A stretch of 64,000 nucleotides of DNA, from assembly GCA_021203065.1 (NCBI GenBank), contig JAJQBX010000018.1, positions 124,001 through 188,000 of the forward strand, written 5' to 3'. The stretch is from Oscillospiraceae bacterium. GTDB lineage: Bacteria; Bacillota; Clostridia; Oscillospirales; Ruminococcaceae. Of the stretch, positions 24,287 to 31,760 are shown piece by piece (within the stretch, counting starts at the first letter, position 1; each line of letters begins with the position of its first letter). The notes below the pieces were generated by a model. It searched no databases. It was not told the DNA's origin and was given only the letters and a program-made list of their open reading frames with translations. Both the position numbers and the translations under genes were made by a program.

Positions 24287-24311
24287 CACATAGGAACTTA
24301 AAACAATCTCC

Positions 24312-24370
24312 TGCATAAGCCACAACTGCACTTTGGATTTCGCATCCGGGTGCTGTCTGTGGTTTATGTA
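24312..24370. repeat. long imperfect palindrome after XRE copy 1
   Basis: TGCATAAGCCACAACTGCAC near 24312-24331 pairs with the arm ending GTGGTTTATGTA at 24370, with a few mismatches. The same element, better preserved, follows XRE copy 2 at 30029-30086. It probably acts as a terminator; the conservation in both copies shows it was duplicated with the gene. Confidence 0.6.
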
Positions 24371-24404
24371 GACTGTTCAACAAAATACCGTTTTTAAAAA
24401 TCCT

Positions 24405-24497
24405 CAAAATCATAGTGAATACTCTGATTTCGTGGGATTTTAAAAATAATCGTTTCTGAATTTGCACAAAATCATTGTATTTTCTCTGACTTTGTGG
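24405..24497 (+). repeat. pair of 31-bp direct repeats upstream of abiEi
   Basis: The repeats at 24405-24435 and 24467-24497 share CAAAATCAT..GT, CTCTGA and T.GTGG, with about seven mismatches, and start 62 bp apart (six helical turns). The second ends about 28 bp before the abiEi start and overlaps the likely promoter (GGTAAAATAG region). AbiEi proteins repress their own operons through upstream repeats, so these are the likely operators. Confidence 0.55.
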
Positions 24498-24524
24498 TAA
24501 AATAGAAACGAAGGAGGGATTGCA

Positions 24525-25289
24525 ATGGATCTGTATAAAGAATTATCTGCTTTACGTTGCTTCACCTATAATGACATAATCCAGCTCACTGGTTCGGAAA
24601 GTTCAGCGCAGTGGCAGATAAAGAACTATCTTGAAAAAGGATACATCGAAAGAGTGCGGCGGAATTTGTATGCCGTCATAAGCATGGAGACAGCGCAACC
24701 GATACCAAGCCGGTTTCAAATCGCATCGCGCATAACCGACGATGCCTGCGTGTCTCACCACAGTGCTTTTGAATTTTATGGGTATGCAAATCAGGTGTTT
24801 TACGACGTGTACTTCACAACGGAGAAGACTGTGCAACCGTTTGACTATGACGGCGTTCATTATCAGCCTGTAATATGGCGTGGTGACACGGGTATTGTCG
24901 AAACAAATATAGGAGTACGGGTAACTTCCCTTGAACGAACCGTGATAGACAGCATAGCTGATTTCACAAAAATCGGCGGATTGGAAGAGTTGCTTCGTTG
25001 CCTCTCTCTGATACCTTCACTTGATGAAAATAAGCTTCTCGAAGCATTGAAAATGCACAATCGAAGTCAGCTTTATCAGAAGACGGGGTATATTCTCGAA
25101 GCGTATGCTGAGGAACTGTCACTGTCGGATGAATTTTTCTCTCAATGTGTGGCTAAATCGTCCTCCAGTAAAACCTACCTGTTTAATAAGCAGGATGACT
25201 TCGTGTTTCATAAAAAGTGGCGACTTTATGCGCCGGCAGACTTGAGAAAACTTATTAATAAGGGGGTAGACGACTATGATGCAGTTTGA
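24525..25289 (+). CDS. abiEi: AbiEi-type antitoxin/transcription repressor
   Basis: A 254-residue protein with GAAGGAGGG before the ATG. The N-terminal winged HTH (CFTYNDIIQLTGSESSAQWQIKNYLEKGYIERVRRNLYA) followed by VSHHSAFEFYGY and the SLERTVIDSI helix is typical of AbiEi antitoxins of type IV systems. AbiEi represses its own operon and counters the toxin without binding it. The gene overlaps the toxin gene by 14 bp and has direct repeats upstream that may be its operators. It sits as cargo between the integration module and the CBASS-like unit. Confidence 0.85.
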   Translation: MDLYKELSALRCFTYNDIIQLTGSESSAQWQIKNYLEKGYIERVRRNLYAVISMETAQPIPSRFQIASRITDDACVSHHSAFEFYGYANQVFYDVYFTTEKTVQPFDYDGVHYQPVIWRGDTGIVETNIGVRVTSLERTVIDSIADFTKIGGLEELLRCLSLIPSLDENKLLEALKMHNRSQLYQKTGYILEAYAEELSLSDEFFSQCVAKSSSSKTYLFNKQDDFVFHKKWRLYAPADLRKLINKGVDDYDAV

Positions 25290-26229
25290 CCGCATATCGC
25301 TCGGCAGACAGGCGAAGGAATTGGGCTTTGTCAGAGATACTTTTGAAAAAGTTTGCAGGCTTGCGGACGTTCTATCTTTCATGGAAAGTGACAACCTGCT
25401 GTCTAAAAGTCTTGCACTGAAAGGTGGTACGGCAATAAATCTGACCGTATTTGACCTGCCACGCCTTTCCGTGGATATTGACTTAGATTACTCCCGAAAC
25501 GTGCCAAGAGAAGCGATGCTACAGGAACGGGAGCAGATAAACAATCGTATTCAGAAATACATGGTCGCTTCGGGATATGTTCTAAGCCCAAAATCAAAAC
25601 AGTATCATGCTCTGGATTCTTTCGTGTTTGAGTATATCAATGCCGGCGGGATGAGGGATAATCTGAAAATCGAAATCAACTATATGTTACGGTGTCATGT
25701 CTTCCCTACTTCTCGCAGGGCTGTGAAACTGCCTTGGAGTGAAAGTGAGCTTACTGTACTTAGCATTGATCCTATGGAAATCTTCTCAGCCAAAGTAGTC
25801 GCTTTGTTCAATCGGGCAGCCGCAAGGGATTTGTACGACATTTTCAATTTGCAGAAATACAAGCTATTTGACGAGTCGCAAGAGGAACTGTTCAAGAAGT
25901 GCATCATCTTCTACTTCGCCATAGCTTCAGAAACAGTGCCAGAACACTTTGACTTTGACAAGATTGAAAGAATCTCAGCGCAGAAGATAAGAACGGATTT
26001 AGTTCCCGTGCTGCGAAAAGCTGAACGCTTCAATCTTTTTGAGGCACAGGAACAGGTGGAGGAATATCTGAAAGGAATTCTTCTGCCGGAGGGCGATTTG
26101 TCGTTCTGGACTGAATTTGCAAAAGGTAAATACAAGTCGGAATTGCTGTTTAATGATGCTGAAATATTGGCGAGAATTGGGCAACATCCGATGGCGGTTT
26201 GGAAGTGTAGTAAGAAAACGCAGAAATAA
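25276..26229 (+). CDS. abiEii: AbiEii-type nucleotidyltransferase toxin
   Basis: A 317-residue protein. The nucleotidyltransferase motifs are KGGTAINL (49-56) and SVDIDLDY (65-72, with the metal-binding Asp pair D67/D69). The later MEIFSAKVVALFNRAAARDLYDIFNL block is the conserved helical region of AbiEii/AbiGii toxins. Family members transfer nucleotides to tRNA or other acceptors and cause reversible growth arrest upon phage infection. The sequence looks intact. It is translationally coupled to abiEi and followed by a strong hairpin at 26239-26264. Confidence 0.88.
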   Translation: MMQFDRISLGRQAKELGFVRDTFEKVCRLADVLSFMESDNLLSKSLALKGGTAINLTVFDLPRLSVDIDLDYSRNVPREAMLQEREQINNRIQKYMVASGYVLSPKSKQYHALDSFVFEYINAGGMRDNLKIEINYMLRCHVFPTSRRAVKLPWSESELTVLSIDPMEIFSAKVVALFNRAAARDLYDIFNLQKYKLFDESQEELFKKCIIFYFAIASETVPEHFDFDKIERISAQKIRTDLVPVLRKAERFNLFEAQEQVEEYLKGILLPEGDLSFWTEFAKGKYKSELLFNDAEILARIGQHPMAVWKCSKKTQK

Positions 26230-26238
26230 ATAAAAACT

Positions 26239-26264
26239 GAGCGGTCGCTGTAATTTGACCGCTC
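26239..26264 (+). terminator. terminator after abiEii
   Basis: GAGCGGTC at 26239-26246 pairs perfectly with GACCGCTC at 26257-26264; a short T-rich stretch follows. Confidence 0.65.
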
Positions 26265-26325
26265 TTGCCTTTCAACACTAAACTCGCCAAAAGATTTCGG
26301 AGAAGAGTCTACGTCAATCAAAAAA

Positions 26326-26361
26326 GCCCGCCTGATTACAACTTAATGCAATCAAGCGGGC
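26326..26361 (-). terminator. terminator after the CD-NTase gene
   Basis: GCCCGCTTGATT (26361-26350) pairs with AATCAGGCGGGC (26337-26326) on the minus strand with one mismatch, followed by TTTTTT. The stop of the CD-NTase gene is about 18 bp before it. Confidence 0.85.
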
Positions 26362-26379
26362 ATTACCTTTATAGGAGTA

Positions 26380-27684
26380 TTATTCAATTGGAACCTCAAT
26401 TCTGTCCCTCGCTATGCAGACGCCATTCTTTATAATGTAGCACTCCACAAAATGCGGTCCAGAAAAGGATGTGTTCTCAATTTGTGAAGTTCTGTTTGTA
26501 CGGTTAATCTGTCCTCGAATTTGATTTCTCCGAATGGCTTCTGCCCCAACATTACGAACCTTCCAATATATATCACTTCCATTTGGGTAGTCATCGGAGT
26601 TAATATAAAACTCAAGATGTTTATTAATTGGTAATTTCGTGCCATATTTATTAAGAAACGTCCGTAGTGTGTATGTTCTAAAACCATTCTGCGTTACCTT
26701 ACAATCTATTGATAGTCGGTACCTAATATCAACAGGAAACATGTCCTCAATGAATTGCTCTGTCTGTGACATATTACTTTGTGAATCATATCGCAAGCTG
26801 GCACATTCTTCAGCCTTAGTAATTTGTTTTGGAAATTCATTTCCAAACAAATCAATCAGCACGTCATTTATCCGATTATCGCCAACTTCTGCTAAAACTT
26901 CGTAGGCTTTTTGAGCCTCGTCAACAAAAGCACCCTGCCCAGAATTCATTACATGCTGATTACTTCCCACGGCAAACCAGTAACTCTGTTCTGGATTCAA
27001 TCCTTTCAAATAAGCAAATAGGGATTTAAGAATATCCAAATAGTCATTATAGCCCTTATCACTAAAATTGTCATTATTTGAAAAATGGTTATAAACCAAC
27101 GTATCTATCAATAAGCCACCGAACAAAAATCCCTTTTTATTCTTCCAGCTTCTTACCATGTGGCAAAAATCATAATATACGCCATTTGAACTGCTATTAC
27201 ATGAACCACATTCTTTCTGCTCTTCTAAAGGCTTTGTTATTTTCCAACTCCCACCGTCGTGTGTATCTGGATATTTAAAACTATCATCTGCCTGCTTAAA
27301 ACCTGGCACAAGCTCAACAGTATATCCAGTAAAATCAATTACTACAACCTGACCATCACCTCGAATGTCAGTCTTCGGATATCTTGATTTTAGAACTTCT
27401 TTTACCTCTTGGAGAAGAGATGACTGTCCATTGGAGCTATATTTATCAAACCTGTCATAAACTTCGGAAGGCAGATCGAAAAGAATATCCAAATCGCTTG
27501 CACCATCAATAGCAGTTCCCCTGCCAACGGAGCCAACTATATATAAATGTGATGTGTTATCCTTCTCTAAGCCATAATATTCCTTATTTAATTTCTTTGC
27601 AATTTCCCCAGCCGAAATTTCCATATTGTCCTGATTTTGAAGCCGTATTTCTTTGCAAAATGTCTCGAAATCATCCTTTAACAT
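26380..27684 (-). CDS. CD-NTase (SMODS) with C-terminal AGS-C sensor domain
   Basis: A 434-residue protein. GSVGRGT at 51-57 and SDLDILFD at 63-70 (D64 and D66) are the polymerase-beta-like active-site motifs, with Glu124 in VELVPGF as the third acid, as in SMODS cyclic-oligonucleotide synthases. The middle is the helical OAS1-like region. The C-terminal 95 residues (KVRNVGAEAIRRNQIRG, then HFVECYIIKNG) match the AGS-C sensor domain. It is the second gene of a two-gene unit, overlapping the SLATT effector gene by 7 bp. The nucleotide product cannot be predicted. It is a CBASS-like defence enzyme. Confidence 0.85.
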   Translation of the reverse strand: MLKDDFETFCKEIRLQNQDNMEISAGEIAKKLNKEYYGLEKDNTSHLYIVGSVGRGTAIDGASDLDILFDLPSEVYDRFDKYSSNGQSSLLQEVKEVLKSRYPKTDIRGDGQVVVIDFTGYTVELVPGFKQADDSFKYPDTHDGGSWKITKPLEEQKECGSCNSSSNGVYYDFCHMVRSWKNKKGFLFGGLLIDTLVYNHFSNNDNFSDKGYNDYLDILKSLFAYLKGLNPEQSYWFAVGSNQHVMNSGQGAFVDEAQKAYEVLAEVGDNRINDVLIDLFGNEFPKQITKAEECASLRYDSQSNMSQTEQFIEDMFPVDIRYRLSIDCKVTQNGFRTYTLRTFLNKYGTKLPINKHLEFYINSDDYPNGSDIYWKVRNVGAEAIRRNQIRGQINRTNRTSQIENTSFSGPHFVECYIIKNGVCIARDRIEVPIE

Positions 27685-28274
27685 TCGTCACCTTCATTAG
27701 TAGTTTGAACAGTCACATTTTTTAGAGGATCAGGAAGCAATTTATCAAGCTCATCCTCATCAAAAGTATTATCATTTTTAATCTTCAATGCAATCCCGGC
27801 TTTATGTACTGCCTTGCTTGTTGTCTGTGGACACTCCTGATACAGACTATGCAATTCATCCGTCAACTTTTCATGTGCTGTCATTAAATCATGTACCGTT
27901 CCATCTCTTAGCCTTATTCTCACAATTAGATTAGAAAACTGATCTCTTTTAGCTAACAGTTTATTAGCCGCAGTTTTATGATTTGCAGCCATACTTTTCA
28001 AATCAAAAGATTTAAGATAAGCACTTATAAATAAAGAAACAACTGATACCACAGCGGATATAACCCTTACCCATGTTTCATCATAAAAGATAGCCGATAT
28101 GATTCCAGCAGAAGTTATTGCTGTTGTTACTACCTGAACTGTCTGCATCACAGCATAACGACCAGCATATATATCGCCCTGCTTTTCTTGGATTTTATGT
28201 GTCCATACGACTCGCGCATAGGTATCCTTAACGCTTTTTTCTAAAAGCTCATATTTTTGTTCCTCGTCCTGCAT
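27678..28274 (-). CDS. SLATT-domain two-helix membrane effector
   Basis: A 198-residue protein with GAGGTGG before the ATG. An amphipathic N-terminal helix (about 1-35) is followed by two membrane helices at about 42-62 and 69-87 and a cytoplasmic helical tail, the layout of SLATT domains, which are pore-type effectors in nucleotide-signalling defence. The adjacent gene encodes the CD-NTase with overlapping start, so the pair would work as sensor-synthase plus membrane-permeabilising effector. No ancillary Cap2 or Cap3 genes are present, so this would be a minimal type I-like CBASS arrangement. Confidence 0.8.
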   Translation of the reverse strand: MQDEEQKYELLEKSVKDTYARVVWTHKIQEKQGDIYAGRYAVMQTVQVVTTAITSAGIISAIFYDETWVRVISAVVSVVSLFISAYLKSFDLKSMAANHKTAANKLLAKRDQFSNLIVRIRLRDGTVHDLMTAHEKLTDELHSLYQECPQTTSKAVHKAGIALKIKNDNTFDEDELDKLLPDPLKNVTVQTTNEGDEC

Positions 28275-28353
28275 TATTCCACCTCAGTTCTATTGTCTGG
28301 ATACATATTTCAACCCTTCCAAATCAAAATTGATATTTGTGTTCTTCACGTTT

Positions 28354-28458
28354 TTATTTCAGGCAACCGTCAATCATATCCCATACATCGTTAGGTAAGT
28401 CCTCGATTTTCTTCCACTAGTCAATGTCCTGTAATCGTATCATACTTTCGACAGTCAT
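28354..28458 (-). pseudogene. short coding remnant with an in-frame stop
   Basis: Reading the minus strand, MTVESMIRLQDID, a TAG at 28419-28417, then WKKIEDLPNDVWDMIDGCLK and a stop. The part after the TAG has the look of a real protein C terminus. The parent family is unknown to me. It lies in the 515-bp stretch 28275-28790, which otherwise holds only the recombinase remnant at 28588-28694 and unassignable DNA. Confidence 0.35.
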
Positions 28459-28587
28459 TAAATATATACTGCACTTTAAATGCTCCGTCGGCACGGTCAA
28501 AACTATCAGATTACGAGCTATATAGTGGTCACCTACAATATTCCCATATATCACATGAAATGTTCGTATGTTCTTTATCCATTTTTA

Positions 28588-28694
28588 TTATACCACGTTT
28601 GTCAAGCCCTCAACTCCATCCTCATGTAACACCTTTTCCGCTTCCGCCACGTCATTAAAAGCTTTCTCAATCAATTCTTTACGCTTTCATGTTA
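28588..28694 (-). pseudogene. remnant of the 3' end of a serine recombinase gene
   Basis: Translated on the minus strand it gives KRKELIEKAFNDVAEAEKV followed by LHEDGVEGLTNVV and a stop. This aligns with the extreme C terminus of the recombinase encoded at 31761-33401 (KCEDLVEKALDEAAEAEEV, then MSEVEVERMVG). The upstream coding part is gone. It shows that a second copy of such a recombinase gene once stood here, to the left of the Rpn/XRE block. Confidence 0.6.
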
Positions 28695-28790
28695 TAGCGA
28701 GAATATCTCCACTGTCTAAGCTTTGATTGACGATAAATTTTCCGATGTTTGGCGAATTAAATCCGACGATTGGCGAAAGCAGAAGCCGAA

Positions 28791-29432
28791 CTATTTTTGA
28801 CTCAGGTAATCCGAAAAGCTCTGAATAAGTTCTCTCGCAGAATTACCCATCCGGGCATATGCTTCACCAGAAAGGAACTCTTGCTTCTTCTCTATATCAT
28901 TGCTGATTCTTATAAGTCTCAGCACTCCGCCTAAATCTTCGGACAACTCTGCTATCGTGTCATTAGTAATTTTTGCCGGCTCTATCATGTAGAAATAATA
29001 ATCCGCAGGCTGTTCACTTGCTATATCATGCAGATGATTTTGTTTTGGGCTTAAGTACAATACAACCGTCATGCATGGCAACAGTCCGCCATTGTCCAAG
29101 CAATTCCACGTTTCTATCTCCGTAGCATACAGACCGTTTTCAAATAAGCATAACTTTATAGGTAGCGCATTGCTCATTTCTGTCTCCACCAAGAGTACGC
29201 AATAAAACTTTTCCGCCTTCATTAAAAACAAATTTCTGTACATACTCTGAAATTTCTCAAGTGTCAGTTTACTGCCGTAATCCTTAAGTTTATAGAAGAT
29301 AGGCATAATGTCCACCGGAACCATTTCAGAAGGATTCACTTCTTCTTTAAGTATAAAGTGATTTATAAGTTCTGCAATCACTTCCTTCTGCCCAAAATAG
29401 CCCTTAACAGCATCATCTAAACTGCTCATCAC
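28791..29432 (-). CDS. Rpn-like nuclease-family protein, copy 2
   Basis: A 213-residue paralogue of the protein encoded at 19001-19669. Start codons GTG (29432) and ATG (29429) are adjacent, with GGGGG upstream; I cannot choose between them. Shared blocks are SSLDDA, EVIAELINHFILKEE, FYCVLLVETEMSNALPIKL, GGLLPCMTVVLYLSP, MIEPAKITNDTIAELSEDLGGVL and the GEAYARMGNSARELI end. The family resembles Rpn PD-(D/E)XK nucleases. Unlike copy 1 it directly faces the XRE gene across the operator region, with no recombinase between, so the recombinase segment seems to have been lost from this copy. Confidence 0.6.
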   Translation of the reverse strand: MMSSLDDAVKGYFGQKEVIAELINHFILKEEVNPSEMVPVDIMPIFYKLKDYGSKLTLEKFQSMYRNLFLMKAEKFYCVLLVETEMSNALPIKLCLFENGLYATEIETWNCLDNGGLLPCMTVVLYLSPKQNHLHDIASEQPADYYFYMIEPAKITNDTIAELSEDLGGVLRLIRISNDIEKKQEFLSGEAYARMGNSARELIQSFSDYLSQK

Positions 29433-29493
29433 ATTAATCCCCCGTTTTTCATCAGATAGCCTTTTATTCTACTATTCTGGCGACGATTTGACT

Positions 29494-29538
29494 GTGACAT
29501 ATACTTCACCTAAACGAAAAAAGTGAAGTTGGATTCAC
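29494..29538. promoter_or_regulatory. paired palindromic operators, copy 2
   Basis: GTGACATATACTTCAC at 29494-29509 and GTGAAGTTGGATTCAC at 29523-29538, centres 29 bp apart. Half-sites are GTGA(A/C) and its complement. They occupy the same place as the pair at 23753-23799, and the flanking CGACGATTTGACT is identical in both copies. The core differs (TTCAC instead of GTCAC), so the two XRE proteins may have diverged in specificity. Confidence 0.7.
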
Positions 29539-29662
29539 AGCACAGGAGATAAAACAACGTTACCTCTGATTGCAAGGCTTATTAAAATCCTCTTGCTATG
29601 TGTGAAAGTATGAGTTAATAATAGAAACACTTATGCAGAAACATATATTAGGAGGAAAAATC

Positions 29663-30004
29663 ATGACCATTGACTACATAATACTTGGACAACGTATCGG
29701 ATATTTGCGGAGGCAGAAGGGACTTTCGCAGGAAGAACTCGCAGAAAGAGCAGACCTTTCACGGGAGTTTATCAACATGATAGAAAACAACAAGACAAGA
29801 CTCGGAGTTGATTCGCTCATAAACATCGCGAACTCACTTGGAGTCTCAGCTGATGACATTCTTGTAGATTGTTTGGAACATTCGACATCTACCGCAGACA
29901 GTGAATTGCATCGATTGCTTTTGGACTGTACGGAGACCGAGGAATACATACTCACACATATGGCAAAAGCGTTGAAAGCAATTCTCTCATCACGGGGAAT
30001 CTAA
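29663..30004 (+). CDS. XRE-family regulator, copy 2 (intact)
   Basis: The start is the ATG at 29663 (MTIDYIILGQRIGYLRR), which has AGGAGG seven bases upstream; an ATG 10 codons earlier is unlikely. It gives 113 residues: an HTH near 10-65 (KGLSQEELAERADLSREFINMIENNKTRLGVDSLINIANSLGVSADDIL) and an all-helical C-terminal tail. The tail matches that of copy 1 closely. It lies divergent to the Rpn-like gene across a pair of palindromic operators, as expected for a regulator of element genes. Auto-repression is likely. Confidence 0.85.
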   Translation: MTIDYIILGQRIGYLRRQKGLSQEELAERADLSREFINMIENNKTRLGVDSLINIANSLGVSADDILVDCLEHSTSTADSELHRLLLDCTETEEYILTHMAKALKAILSSRGI

Positions 30005-30028
30005 CCACAAAGTAACATAAAATAAAAC

Positions 30029-30086
30029 TGCATAAGACACAACCGCACTCGGGATTTGATGCCTAAGTGCAGTTTGTGTTTATGCA
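30029..30086. repeat. long palindrome after XRE copy 2
   Basis: The 21-base arm at 30029-30049 (starts TGCATAAGACACAACC) pairs with 30066-30086 (ends GTTTGTGTTTATGCA) with two or three mismatches, loop 16 bases. It is the counterpart of 24312-24370 and probably a transcription terminator. A smaller palindrome (CCATAT/ATATGG with GGTG/CACC outside) lies at about 30103-30133. Confidence 0.65.
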
Positions 30087-30153
30087 GAAAAATATGCCCA
30101 GTAGGTGTTCCATATTCCGATATGGGACGCACCAACTTGGCTAATTTTCTGTG

Positions 30154-31656
30154 TTAATCCTGAAGAGTATACCTAACTGCTCTTGATGTGCCTACTCGCT
30201 TTACAATACCAAAGCCAATCATATCGTTTAGGATTGTAACCGCTCTTCTGCGCTTTACCTGCAAGAGTGCTTCGACCTCAGCCGCAGTAATTTGGTCATG
30301 TTCTTTCATGTAAGCATATACCTGCTGTTGCTGTTCAGAAAGGTCATAACTTTCTTTGCCCTTTTCTTGCTCTTTTCTTGCACTTTCTTGCACTTTGCTT
30401 GCACTTTCATGTATTGGTCTTTCCGAACTGCTTACGAAAGAAAGAGTCAAAATTGTTCGGTCTGGTCCATATTGCTCCTCTACCACAGGTTCTTTCCAAC
30501 CTTGCTGTTTCCAAGTAGCAAAAATATCTGGAACCCCACTGCCTGCTCTTTCACCTATTCCAATCAGATTAAGCATTTTCAATATAGACTCGTTTCTCGG
30601 ATCGGAAATTCCTCCTCTTAACATCTGGGTCTTTCCTGTCCGAATATTGCCTGGATTTTCAAAGATAATCGTATCTGCGTTCTTTTTGATTACAACACCT
30701 CTTGGAAGATAAAAATCCGTATTTACAAGACAGTTTGCCAACGCTTCACGTATAGATTTGTGTACAGGAGTATCATCTACCCTTATAGCACCATCTAAAG
30801 CAAACGGTATCTTTACATCTTTGGCGAGCTTGCTGTTTACACGGAAGAAGAAATCAAAAAGATTTCCCGACCAGTCTCCAGAACTCGACTGAAGCCTGTC
30901 TGTCCACCTTATGGTCGGATCAAGAACTTCACGATAATCCAAAAAATAATGAGGGAACTCCCGAACTATGTCATACTCGTTGCCGAACATCAGCATTCCA
31001 GCAGCGGTGGGATGTATCTTTCCATCTATCTTTGACTCAGCAGCTGCTCCTATATTCTTTAGATATTCTTCATCTTCAAGCATTTCCCAGACATGACCTG
31101 GTCTCCAGCTTCTGTGTAAATTGCGATATGACTTTATCGACTCCTTATTAAGATTACTTATAGACCAATCCTCCAGGATTTTCGAATCCATGGAGTTTTG
31201 AGACTCATCTCTGAGCATCCCAAGTACCTCTTCACGAGTGCAGTGATAGTCTCCTTCCCAGTTTCGACGATATGAACCGCCAAATATATCTCCATTGATA
31301 TATACAGGCTTTTGGCTTCTGTCAGCTTTCGGGACATGAATCACCAATACAATATTCCCATCATCCATCTCAAATGATTCTACATCTTTATCCGTCAATA
31401 TATTTTGCGAAACCTTGTTTTTATTATTGATTGTGTCCCAGAACTCTTTTCTTAACCGAGCTTCATCTTGCAAACCAGTAGTGTGCCAACTTCCGTCATT
31501 ACTTTCTGAAACACCTAAGATGATAATGCCGCCGTAGCAGTTGGCGAACGATGAATACGTTTCCCACAATGACGACGGCAAACCAACCTTTGCTTTCTTG
31601 ACCTCTATTCTGTTATCTTCTCTATAAGAATCAAATTTCTTCATATCAAAATACAT
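30154..31656 (-). CDS. AlbA_2 (Schlafen-like) / HATPase / winged-helix regulator
   Basis: The start is the ATG at 31656 (MYFDMKKFDSYREDNRIEVKKA) behind AGAGGTGAT; earlier in-frame codons are not supported. It gives 500 residues. Residues 10-140 form an AlbA_2 domain (EDNRIEVKKA, YGGIIILGVSE). The middle third has a GHKL-like ATP-binding pattern (IREALANCLVNTDF, FENPGNIRTGKTQMLRGGISDPRN, ERAGSGVPDIF). A low-complexity Glu, Ser and Lys linker leads to a C-terminal winged helix (ITAAEVEALLQVKRRRAVTIL). The family comprises putative transcriptional regulators or nucleic-acid-binding ATPases common on mobile elements, some linked to defence. Confidence 0.75.
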   Translation of the reverse strand: MYFDMKKFDSYREDNRIEVKKAKVGLPSSLWETYSSFANCYGGIIILGVSESNDGSWHTTGLQDEARLRKEFWDTINNKNKVSQNILTDKDVESFEMDDGNIVLVIHVPKADRSQKPVYINGDIFGGSYRRNWEGDYHCTREEVLGMLRDESQNSMDSKILEDWSISNLNKESIKSYRNLHRSWRPGHVWEMLEDEEYLKNIGAAAESKIDGKIHPTAAGMLMFGNEYDIVREFPHYFLDYREVLDPTIRWTDRLQSSSGDWSGNLFDFFFRVNSKLAKDVKIPFALDGAIRVDDTPVHKSIREALANCLVNTDFYLPRGVVIKKNADTIIFENPGNIRTGKTQMLRGGISDPRNESILKMLNLIGIGERAGSGVPDIFATWKQQGWKEPVVEEQYGPDRTILTLSFVSSSERPIHESASKVQESARKEQEKGKESYDLSEQQQQVYAYMKEHDQITAAEVEALLQVKRRRAVTILNDMIGFGIVKRVGTSRAVRYTLQD

Positions 31657-31760
31657 TGACGATATCACCTCTTGTACTGACACTAAATATCTAAAATCTC
31701 TTATCACGTTTTTATTTTACCACAAATTCAGGATATAATCAAGGGTGGCTTGGAGATTTT

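Noticed and set aside
28587-28605. TTGACA and TATAAT on the minus strand, suggesting a promoter
   Set aside because: The spacer is only 7 bp, too short for a sigma-70-type promoter; both lie within the recombinase remnant.
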